Assembly (NCBI GenBank): GCA_015063985.1 | Contig: SVTC01000023.1 | Location: 1 to 37,161, forward strand | Direction of reading: 5' to 3' | Source: Oscillospiraceae bacterium | GTDB taxonomy: Bacteria > Bacillota > Clostridia > Oscillospirales > SIG627 | Length of the DNA stretch: 37,161 nucleotides | Shown here: positions 1 through 5,674 of the stretch, piece after piece | Layout of the letters: every line of letters starts with the position of its first letter | Numbering within the stretch: the stretch's first letter is position 1 | Program-made: the position numbers and the translations under genes | Notes under the pieces: model-generated | Told to the model about the DNA's origin: nothing | Database searches by the model: none | What the model saw: the letters and a program-made list of their open reading frames with translations, nothing else

Positions 1-335
1 TCCTTTGCGGTGTTGATGGAGGAGATAAGAATACGGCGGATTGACCCACAATCGTGCAAAACACTTTTTGCAGAGTCAATTGATATAATATCTGCTTTTT
101 GTGCTATTTCGATCCAATATTCCGTTTCATAACATTCTTTTAATGCAATCTGCAACTTAGCGATAAAATCGGGACGGCTGTGTGCATATTTTGCCTCGCG
201 AATATTTGCACCGATGCTTGTGCCGCTTCGTTCAAGTTGATTAGACAAGGAATAGTGTCCCTTGATACCATCTGTCAATTTTAAGATTTGAATTGCAAAT
301 TCTGTTGACATATCGGCCAGTTTGTTTTCAGCCAT
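1..335 (-). CDS. four-helix bundle protein (S23/IVP-like), partial
   Basis: Read from the raw sequence: the minus strand opens at 335 behind a GAGGTGA ribosome binding site (341-347) and stays open for 111 codons to the left edge, where the gene is cut off. The protein starts MAENKLADMSTEFAIQILKL and contains SNQLERSGTSIGANIREA and KLQIALKECYETEYWI. Both are hallmarks of the TIGR02436 family: small all-helical proteins named after ORFs in 23S rRNA intervening sequences and related to the Avd protein of diversity-generating retroelements. Full members are about 115-130 residues, so little is missing. Their molecular role is poorly known, with pentamer formation and nucleic-acid binding suggested for relatives. 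No reverse transcriptase is visible here. A palindromic hairpin array begins directly upstream of its promoter. Confidence 0.9.
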   Translation of the reverse strand, partial: MAENKLADMSTEFAIQILKLTDGIKGHYSLSNQLERSGTSIGANIREAKYAHSRPDFIAKLQIALKECYETEYWIEIAQKADIISIDSAKSVLHDCGSIRRILISSINTAK

Positions 336-356
336 TGAAATCACCTCTTTGAATAT

Positions 357-385
357 ATTATATCACACATTCTAACGATTTTCAA
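357..385 (-). promoter_or_regulatory. promoter of the four-helix bundle gene
   Basis: On the minus strand TTGAAA (380-385) and TATAAT (357-362) are 17 bases apart, with an extended -10 (TGATATAAT). The -35 box touches the first spacer of the hairpin array (385-392), so the array ends exactly where this promoter begins. Confidence 0.7.
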
Positions 386-541
386 TGAAATCGCGCAAGC
401 GCGATGAAATCCAAGCAAGCTCGGATGAAATCTGCTTCGCAGATGAAATTAAATCCACCCCCCCGCCGTCGAGGCGGATTTCATTCCCGCAGGGGATTTC
501 ATCATCGAAGATGATTTCACCCACCCGGAAGGGTGGATTTA
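380..541. repeat. palindromic hairpin 'ladder' array, ATGAAATC type
   Basis: The left half has four copies of the spacer ATGAAATC or a close variant (385, 404, about 425, 443), separated by short hairpins of unrelated sequence: GCGC-AA-GCGC (393-402), a CCAAGC/GCTCGG stem (411-424) and CTGC-TTC-GCAG (432-442). A central hairpin CCGCC-GTCGA-GGCGG sits at 463-477. The right half carries the reverse complement spacer ATTTCAT/ATTTCAC (478, 496, 514), separated by TCCC-GCAG-GGGA (485-496), CATC-GAA-GATG (503-513) and CCACCC-GGAA-GGGTGG (521-536). Spacers are conserved in sequence, hairpins only in shape. It is not a CRISPR array, since the unit is about 20 bases and switches orientation at the centre. 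Confidence 0.85.
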
Positions 542-545
542 GTTG

Positions 546-586
546 AAAAGAACCCACACTTGTCGTAGACAAATGCGGGTTCTTTT
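546..586 (-). terminator. terminator downstream of tRNA-Leu
   Basis: On the minus strand AAGAACCC pairs with GGGTTCTT around a further TTGTC/GACAA stem and is followed by T residues, directly after the CCA end of the tRNA. It separates the tRNA transcript from the hairpin array. Confidence 0.75.
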
Positions 587-587
587 C

Positions 588-674
588 TGGTGCCGGTGGC
601 GGGGGTCGAACCCGCACGGTATCGCTACCACTGGATTTTGAGTCCAGCACGTCTGCCAATTCCATCACACCGGC
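588..674 (-). tRNA. tRNA-Leu (anticodon CAA)
   Basis: The minus strand from 674 gives an acceptor arm GCCGGTG paired with CACCGGC, an anticodon stem CTGGA/TCCAG around loop CTCAAAA (anticodon CAA, reading TTG leucine codons), a long class II variable arm, a T arm GCGGG-TTCGACC-CCCGC and an encoded CCA tail (588-590). Length is 87 bases, as expected for tRNA-Leu. Confidence 0.95.
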
Positions 675-693
675 TTATTCAGTTGACTTTGGT

Positions 694-722
694 ATTATAT
701 CACACAAACTAAATAATTTCAA
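694..722 (-). promoter_or_regulatory. promoter of tRNA-Leu
   Basis: TTGAAA (717-722) and TATAAT (694-699) on the minus strand, 17-base spacer, extended -10 TGATATAAT, about 20 bases before the tRNA 5' end. Confidence 0.75.
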
Positions 723-790
723 GTACTTTTTAAAAAAAATCGGTATCAATAGATAAAAAACGAGAAATGCTTAAAAAAAGGAGCGAAAAT

Positions 791-1465
791 ATGTTTAACA
801 TTTCCATAAGACTGATACTGATCTACTGCTTTACCCTTTTATGCGCCAGACTGATGGGAAAAAGACAGATGGGAGAGCTGGAGCTCCCCGAGCTTGTAAG
901 TGCATTTTTCCTCTCGGAGACTGCGACCTATTACGTAACAGACCCCGACGCACCGTTAAGCTACGGAGTGATACCGATAATAACAATAAGCCTTTTAGAG
1001 GTAATAATAAGCTCACTGTCCATAAAGATCCCCATCATAAAAAGAATGACCGACAGCTCCCCCACCCTCCTTATAAGAAACGGCAAGATAGACCAAAAGG
1101 CACTGTCAAAAAGCAGGATATCCGTTACCGAGCTTTACAGCCAGCTGCGGCAAAAGGGCTTTACCGATCACGGGCAGATCGCTTATGCCATTCTTGAGGC
1201 GGACGGAAAGATAAGCATACTGCCCTCGGATGCCTATTCTCCCCTTACCAAAAAGGATGCGTCGCTAAAGACAGAGAAGACTCCGATATCCCATCTTGTG
1301 GCGGTAAACGGAAAAATAAACCGCTCAACACTAAAATCGCTGGGCATAAGCGAAAAGTCCATAAAGGAAACGATGAAAAAGCAAGGGCTTAAGTCGGTGG
1401 AGGATTATTTTATTATAAGCTACGACGAAAACGGAAGCCTGAAGGGAGTGAAAAAAGAAAAATGA
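791..1465 (+). CDS. DUF421 (YetF-like) membrane protein
   Basis: About 224 residues in the DUF421/YetF family. Two or three hydrophobic segments occupy roughly the first 70 residues, with the family signature ARLMGKRQMGELELPELV near residues 20-38. A soluble two-lobed C-terminal part follows, with the usual PTLLIRNGKI strand and the YSQLRQKGFTDHGQIAYAIL segment. The reading frame opens at 767, but the AAAGGAG ribosome binding site at 777-783 sits 7 bases before the ATG at 791, which I take as the start. The stop overlaps the next gene (ATGA), so the two are translationally coupled. The cellular role of DUF421 proteins in Clostridia is not established. Confidence 0.9.
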   Translation: MFNISIRLILIYCFTLLCARLMGKRQMGELELPELVSAFFLSETATYYVTDPDAPLSYGVIPIITISLLEVIISSLSIKIPIIKRMTDSSPTLLIRNGKIDQKALSKSRISVTELYSQLRQKGFTDHGQIAYAILEADGKISILPSDAYSPLTKKDASLKTEKTPISHLVAVNGKINRSTLKSLGISEKSIKETMKKQGLKSVEDYFIISYDENGSLKGVKKEK

Positions 1466-1797
1466 CAAAGGCCCTTACAGTCTCAATTACCATGCTTTTA
1501 TTCTTATTATCCGCTCTTTTTATTCTGACAAGCTACCAGATAAGGCGAGCGGAGGAGCTTATTGTGTTAGCGGAGGATCCTCAAGGCATGGAAGAGCTGA
1601 AAAAACTGTGGGACACTAGCGTAAGTCTTATGCAGATCTCATTAAAAAGGCAGCAGGTGGAAAAATGCGATAGGGAAATAGAGCTTTTAAGCTACTGCAT
1701 CTCCACCGATATTTTAGCTGACGTCGAGCTTCAAAGACTAAAAACCGTGCAAGCATTAAAGGATTTGAAACAGGCTCTTATCCCCAAGATCATTTAA
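1462..1797 (+). CDS. DUF4363-like small membrane-anchored protein
   Basis: 111 residues with one N-terminal membrane segment (about 5-24) and then a charged, mostly helical, probably extracytoplasmic part. It overlaps the DUF421 gene by four bases (ATGA). A short DUF4363-type protein directly after DUF421 is a common arrangement in Clostridia, and position, size and topology all fit; the sequence itself is too short and plain for me to be certain of the family. The pair probably works as a membrane complex of unknown function. Its 3' end overlaps the converging hypothetical gene by 8 bases. Confidence 0.75.
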   Translation: MTKALTVSITMLLFLLSALFILTSYQIRRAEELIVLAEDPQGMEELKKLWDTSVSLMQISLKRQQVEKCDREIELLSYCISTDILADVELQRLKTVQALKDLKQALIPKII

Positions 1798-2068
1798 TCA
1801 GCCTAAGCTTCACCCCAAAGGCCAAAAATCGCTCTTCGGCTTCAAGATAAAAAGCCTCGTCGGAGGTAATAAACCCAAGAAAGCTCGGATTATAGGAAAA
1901 GCCCATATCAAAGCAATATCTTATAAGCTCCTCCCAGCCGCCCTCCAAGAGAGCTTCGTCAATAAATATCCAAAAGCCAAGCTTTCTTTTTCGGTAGACG
2001 AAGTACAAAAAGGCGTCTCTGAATAAATAGCATATACCGACAGCGCAAAAAAAGCATATAAAAAGCAT
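1790..2068 (-). CDS. small hypothetical membrane protein
   Basis: 92 residues that I do not recognise. It begins with a hydrophobic segment (about 1-25) followed by basic residues (YRKRK), so it is likely anchored with a short cytoplasmic domain. The start has a good ribosome binding site, GAGGTGA, a few bases upstream, and codon use matches the neighbours. It overlaps the 3' end of the DUF4363-like gene tail to tail. No signal for a function is visible. Confidence 0.6.
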   Translation of the reverse strand: MLFICFFCAVGICYLFRDAFLYFVYRKRKLGFWIFIDEALLEGGWEELIRYCFDMGFSYNPSFLGFITSDEAFYLEAEERFLAFGVKLRLIK

Positions 2069-2097
2069 ATACTCACCTCTTAAGGATAAGTATATGC

Positions 2098-2127
2098 AAA
2101 GAAAAGCCGCCGCGATAAAGCGGCGGC
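2098..2127 (-). terminator. terminator of metK
   Basis: GCCGCCGC-TTTATC-GCGGCGGC on the minus strand followed by TTTTCTTT, immediately after the metK stop codon. Strong intrinsic terminator. Confidence 0.9.
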
Positions 2128-2134
2128 AATGTGA

Positions 2135-3268
2135 TCAGAATGCTTTCTTAAGTTCCTCTGCAAGATCAAGCTTCTCCCAGGGAAGATCAAGATCGTCTCT
2201 TCCCATATGACCGTAGGATGCGGTCTGCTGATAGATGGGACGTCTCAGGTCAAATCTTGAAATGATGCCTGCGGGAGAAAGATCGCAAAGCTCGTTGAGC
2301 TTGTCTGCAATAACATCGTCACCGAGCTTGCCTGTACCGAAGGTATCAACGAGAACGCTGACGGGCTTGGCAACACCGATAGCATAGGCGATCTGAACCT
2401 CGCACTTAGAGGCAAGGCCTGCGGCTACAACGTTCTTAGCAAGATATCTTGCCGCATAGGACGCACTGCGGTCAACCTTTGTGGGGTCCTTACCGGAGAA
2501 GGCTCCGCCGCCGTGTCTGCCGTATCCGCCGTAAGTATCAACGATGATCTTTCTGCCGGTAAGACCGCTGTCACCGTGAGGTCCGCCTACAACGAAGCGT
2601 CCCGTGGGGTTGACAAGTATCTTTGTATCGTCATCCATAAGCTCACTGCCCACAACGGGAGCGATAACGTGACGGATGATATCGTTTCTTATGGTATCCT
2701 GCTCAACGTCTGCACTGTGCTGAGAGGAAACTACTATGGTATCAACTCTTTTTGCAACGCCGTCCTCGTACTCAACGGTGACCTGAGTCTTTCCGTCGGG
2801 TCTGAGGTAAGAGAGAGTGCCATCCTTTCTTACGTCGCTAAGTCTCTTGGAAAGCTTGTGAGCGAGGTAGATGGGCAGTGGCATAAGGCTCTCGGTCTCG
2901 TCGCAGGCAAAGCCGAACATCATACCCTGGTCGCCCGCACCCAGCTTATCAACGCCCATTGCTATGTCGGGGCTCTGGGTATGGATGGAGTTGATGACTG
3001 CGCAGGTATCGCAATCGAAGCCGTACTTTGCTCTGTCGTAGCCGATGCCGCGGATGGTCTCACGGACTATCTTCTGAACGTCAAGAACGGCGGTGGTGGT
3101 GATCTCACCCATTACCACCACAAGACCGGTCGTACAAGCGGTCTCGCAGGCAACTCTGGCGGTGGGGTCCTGTCTGAGGATCTCGTCAAGCACGCCGTCG
3201 GAGATCTGGTCGCAAATTTTATCGGGATGTCCTTCTGTAACCGATTCGGAGGTAAAGAACTTTCTCAT
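2135..3268 (-). CDS. metK: S-adenosylmethionine synthetase
   Basis: 377 residues. Makes S-adenosylmethionine from methionine and ATP in the cytoplasm, with cleavage of the triphosphate. It begins [20 protein letters not shown], which holds the GHPDK ATP-binding motif, and contains [10 protein letters not shown] and [18 protein letters not shown]-like signatures (here [19 protein letters not shown]). The frame is open 36 codons further upstream, but the MRKFF start at 3268 follows an AAAGGA site and matches the family's usual N-terminus. It lies 40 bases after the COG2426-type gene, probably co-transcribed with it. No SAM riboswitch is visible upstream, since that space is occupied by the preceding coding region. 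Confidence 0.98.
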   Translation of the reverse strand: MRKFFTSESVTEGHPDKICDQISDGVLDEILRQDPTARVACETACTTGLVVVMGEITTTAVLDVQKIVRETIRGIGYDRAKYGFDCDTCAVINSIHTQSPDIAMGVDKLGAGDQGMMFGFACDETESLMPLPIYLAHKLSKRLSDVRKDGTLSYLRPDGKTQVTVEYEDGVAKRVDTIVVSSQHSADVEQDTIRNDIIRHVIAPVVGSELMDDDTKILVNPTGRFVVGGPHGDSGLTGRKIIVDTYGGYGRHGGGAFSGKDPTKVDRSASYAARYLAKNVVAAGLASKCEVQIAYAIGVAKPVSVLVDTFGTGKLGDDVIADKLNELCDLSPAGIISRFDLRRPIYQQTASYGHMGRDDLDLPWEKLDLAEELKKAF

Positions 3269-3308
3269 TTTATCTATTCCTTTCATTGTACCGCAGGGCG
3301 GTGTATAT

Positions 3309-3785
3309 TTACTTAACGAACCACGCCACGAAAAGATCGGGCAAGGCATAGGAGATGATCCCCATAATCGAGGCACTCATTATAAGGCCCAAGAATATTG
3401 CAGGGATGGCCTTTCTTTTGGGAAGATCAAGTATAGCCGATATAATAGCTCCGGTCCAGGCTCCCGTCCCGGGCAAAGGAATGCCTACGAATATCAAAAG
3501 AGCCCAAAAGCCGACGTCTCCCATTTTTTCTGCTTTTTTCGCCGCTCTGGACACGAGGCGGTTAAGAAAGCCTCCTATAAGCTTGGTATGTCCGAAAAGC
3601 TCTAAAAGCTTATGAATGAAAAGCATAATAAGCGGAACGGGCACTATGTTTCCCAAGATCGCAATAAAAGCGGCAAGCAAAAAGGGCACCGGCGGATCGG
3701 CGATAAAGCTGGCATACGGGATAGCTCCTCTGAGCTCTATAACCGGAACCATAGAGATCAGAAAAATATATAAATACTTACTCAT
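3309..3785 (-). CDS. small multidrug export-like membrane protein (COG2426 family)
   Basis: 158 residues, strongly hydrophobic, with about four or five membrane segments. The N-terminal [12 protein letters not shown] and the later [13 protein letters not shown] motifs are typical of the Sm_multidrug_ex family (PF06695), which is distantly related to DedA/VTT membrane proteins. The family name promises drug export but experimental support is thin; the substrate is unknown. An AAAGGA site precedes the ATG, and a consensus promoter lies 35-60 bases upstream. metK follows 40 bases downstream on the same strand and may depend on this promoter. Confidence 0.85.
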   Translation of the reverse strand: MSKYLYIFLISMVPVIELRGAIPYASFIADPPVPFLLAAFIAILGNIVPVPLIMLFIHKLLELFGHTKLIGGFLNRLVSRAAKKAEKMGDVGFWALLIFVGIPLPGTGAWTGAIISAILDLPKRKAIPAIFLGLIMSASIMGIISYALPDLFVAWFVK

Positions 3786-3817
3786 ACGTCCTTTATCTTT
3801 CTTTGGTTTTTCATATC

Positions 3818-3846
3818 ATTATACTATATTTTTTCGGGATATTCAA
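3818..3846 (-). promoter_or_regulatory. promoter of the COG2426-type gene and metK
   Basis: TTGAAT (3841-3846) and TATAAT (3818-3823) on the minus strand with a 17-base spacer. Confidence 0.7.
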
Positions 3847-3875
3847 TAGTAAAATGAAAAATATTAAAAAAATTG

Positions 3876-4424
3876 TCAGTTACTGTATACCTCGGGCTTC
3901 AATACTCCGACGTAGGGCAAGGCACGGTACTTTTCGTCGTAATCGAGACCGTAGCCGACCACGAATTCATCGGGAATGACTCTGCCGACGTAATCAGCCT
4001 CAAAATCCACCTGTCTTCTTGAGGGCTTATCCAGAAGAGTGCAGGTCTTTACACTCTTTGCACCCTTTAATTTAAGATAATCAACAAGATATGAAAGAGT
4101 TTTTCCCGAGTCGATAATATCCTCGACTATAAGAATATCGCAGGTGGAAAGATCGCCCCTTAAGATATCCAGAATAATGTTGATCCTTCCCGTGGTGTTC
4201 GTACCGCTTCCGTAGCTGGAGACCTTCATAAAATCGATCTCAACGGGAACGGTAACACGCTTCATAAGTTCGCCCATAAACACAACGCTCCCCTTAAGGA
4301 TGCACAAAAGCACAAGCTTTTTCCCCTCTCCCGAGTAATCTCGGTCGATCTCGGCGGCGATGCGTCTGACTATCCCATCGATCTCTTCTTCACTGACAAG
4401 TATTCTTTCAACGTCCTTATTCAT
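3876..4424 (-). CDS. hpt: hypoxanthine-guanine phosphoribosyltransferase
   Basis: About 182 residues. Salvages hypoxanthine and guanine to IMP and GMP using PRPP. The PRPP-binding loop ILIVEDIIDSGKTLSYL is near residues 101-117, the LKGSVVFMGEL loop near 45-55, and the C-terminal DEFVVGYGLDYDEKYRALPY segment is typical of bacterial Hpt. The frame opens at 4439 overlapping the previous gene, but AAGGAG at about 4430-4435 places the start at the second methionine, 4424. Last gene of the lysA-cysK-activase-hpt run; linkage to that run may simply reflect shared expression. Confidence 0.95.
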   Translation of the reverse strand: MNKDVERILVSEEEIDGIVRRIAAEIDRDYSGEGKKLVLLCILKGSVVFMGELMKRVTVPVEIDFMKVSSYGSGTNTTGRINIILDILRGDLSTCDILIVEDIIDSGKTLSYLVDYLKLKGAKSVKTCTLLDKPSRRQVDFEADYVGRVIPDEFVVGYGLDYDEKYRALPYVGVLKPEVYSN

Positions 4425-4435
4425 TTCGCTCTCCT

Positions 4436-5674
4436 TCATTCTTGTCTTGTAGCCCTTGCAAGCATAAGCTTAAGACGGTTTTCCTGATTTACCTTGGTCG
4501 CACCCGCATCGTAATCAATGGCGACGATATTCATATCGGGGTTATTTTCCGTTATCCTCTTTGCCACGCCCTTGCCGCAGATATGGTTGGGCAGACAGCC
4601 GAAGGGCTGAGCGCAAACAACGTTATTGACTCCGTTCTCTCCAAGCTCCAGCATTTCAGCGGTGAGGAGCCATCCCTCTCCCATTTTAACGGATCTGCTT
4701 ATATAGCCGTCGCAAAGGCTGAGTGTGTGCGAAAAGCTTGACAAAGCGTTAAAGCCCGCTGCCTTTATTGCCAAAATAATATCCTTTTGCTTGTTTTCAA
4801 GATATCTCAGCGCGATCTTAAAAGCCCAAAGCGCCTTTTTATTAAGACCGTAGCTGTAAGCGTCCTGAATACAGTTATATACGCAGTAAAGGCAAAAATC
4901 CAAAAGTCCGGGGACTACCGCCTCGGCTCCCTCGCCGATAAGAAACTCCTCAAGATGGTTATTTGCCATGGGAGAATATTTTACGTAGATCTCCCCCACT
5001 ATACCGACTCTCGGCTTTTTAACCGAGCTTTTCGGGATAAGCCGGAAATCCTCGGCAATGCGGCCGTACAGCTCCTTTATCCTTTTATACTTCAAATTAC
5101 TTGAGCTTTGCATAAGCTTAACAAGCCTTTCGGTCCACTTATCCGCCAAGGCCTCGGTAGCACCCCGCTCCAGCTCGTAGGGTCGGCACTGATTGGTAAG
5201 CGCCATTAAAAGATCGCCGAACAAAACTCCGTATATCATCCTTCTCAAAAGACCCACACCCAGCTTAAAGCCGGGATGATCCTCAAGGCCTGAAATATTA
5301 AGGCTTATAACGGGCACAAAGCCAAGCCCGGCCTTTTTAAGCGCCTTTCTCAAAAGATGTATGTAGTTGCTGGCTCTGCATCCGCCGCCCGTCTGAGTCA
5401 GGATAAGGGCGGTCTTATGAACGTCGTATTTTCCGCTCTGCAAAGCATCGATAAACTGACCTATGACCAGAAGCGCGGGATAGCAGGTATCGTTATGGAC
5501 GTATTTAAGTCCCGTATCAGCTATATTTTTCCCCGAGGTGGTCAAAAGCTCCATTTTATATCCGTGATCTGCCATCACGCCCGCGATTATCTTAAAGTGT
5601 CTGGGAAGCATATTGGGCACGAGGATGGTATACTCGGACTTCATTTCCTTTTCAAAACGAACGTAATCAGCCAT
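4436..5674 (-). CDS. acyl-CoA dehydratase activase-related protein, C-terminal part (HgdB-like)
   Basis: 412 residues resembling the C-terminal third of the large 'acyl-CoA dehydratase activase-related' proteins of anaerobic Firmicutes, itself similar to the 2-hydroxyacyl-CoA dehydratase subunit fold. Cysteines likely to bind an iron-sulfur cluster lie in NDTCYPALL, GGGCRASNY, CLYCVYNC and FGCLPNHICG. The preceding gene ends with TAA directly followed by this ATG in the same frame, so the usual single chain of about 1400 residues appears here as two. The ribosome binding site is weak (GGGGGA), suggesting re-initiation by ribosomes that have just terminated. Substrate unknown. Confidence 0.8.
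   Translation of the reverse strand: MADYVRFEKEMKSEYTILVPNMLPRHFKIIAGVMADHGYKMELLTTSGKNIADTGLKYVHNDTCYPALLVIGQFIDALQSGKYDVHKTALILTQTGGGCRASNYIHLLRKALKKAGLGFVPVISLNISGLEDHPGFKLGVGLLRRMIYGVLFGDLLMALTNQCRPYELERGATEALADKWTERLVKLMQSSSNLKYKRIKELYGRIAEDFRLIPKSSVKKPRVGIVGEIYVKYSPMANNHLEEFLIGEGAEAVVPGLLDFCLYCVYNCIQDAYSYGLNKKALWAFKIALRYLENKQKDIILAIKAAGFNALSSFSHTLSLCDGYISRSVKMGEGWLLTAEMLELGENGVNNVVCAQPFGCLPNHICGKGVAKRITENNPDMNIVAIDYDAGATKVNQENRLKLMLARATRQE

Noticed and set aside
1-335. Diversity-generating retroelement (Avd homologue)
   Set aside because: The protein belongs to the same superfamily, but there is no reverse transcriptase, template repeat or variable repeat in the visible sequence.
380-541. 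CRISPR array
   Set aside because: Repeat unit is far too short, its orientation flips at the centre, and the 'spacers' are self-complementary hairpins; no cas genes.
372-668. 98-residue frame through the hairpin array and tRNA
   Set aside because: It spans a tRNA gene and its terminator, so it cannot be a normal coding region.
3269-3308. SAM riboswitch upstream of metK
   Set aside because: Only 40 bases separate metK from the preceding gene, too little for the structure, and no conserved elements are seen.
2513-3316. 267-residue open frame antisense to metK
   Set aside because: Shadow of the conserved metK coding sequence; no ribosome binding site and no recognisable protein.
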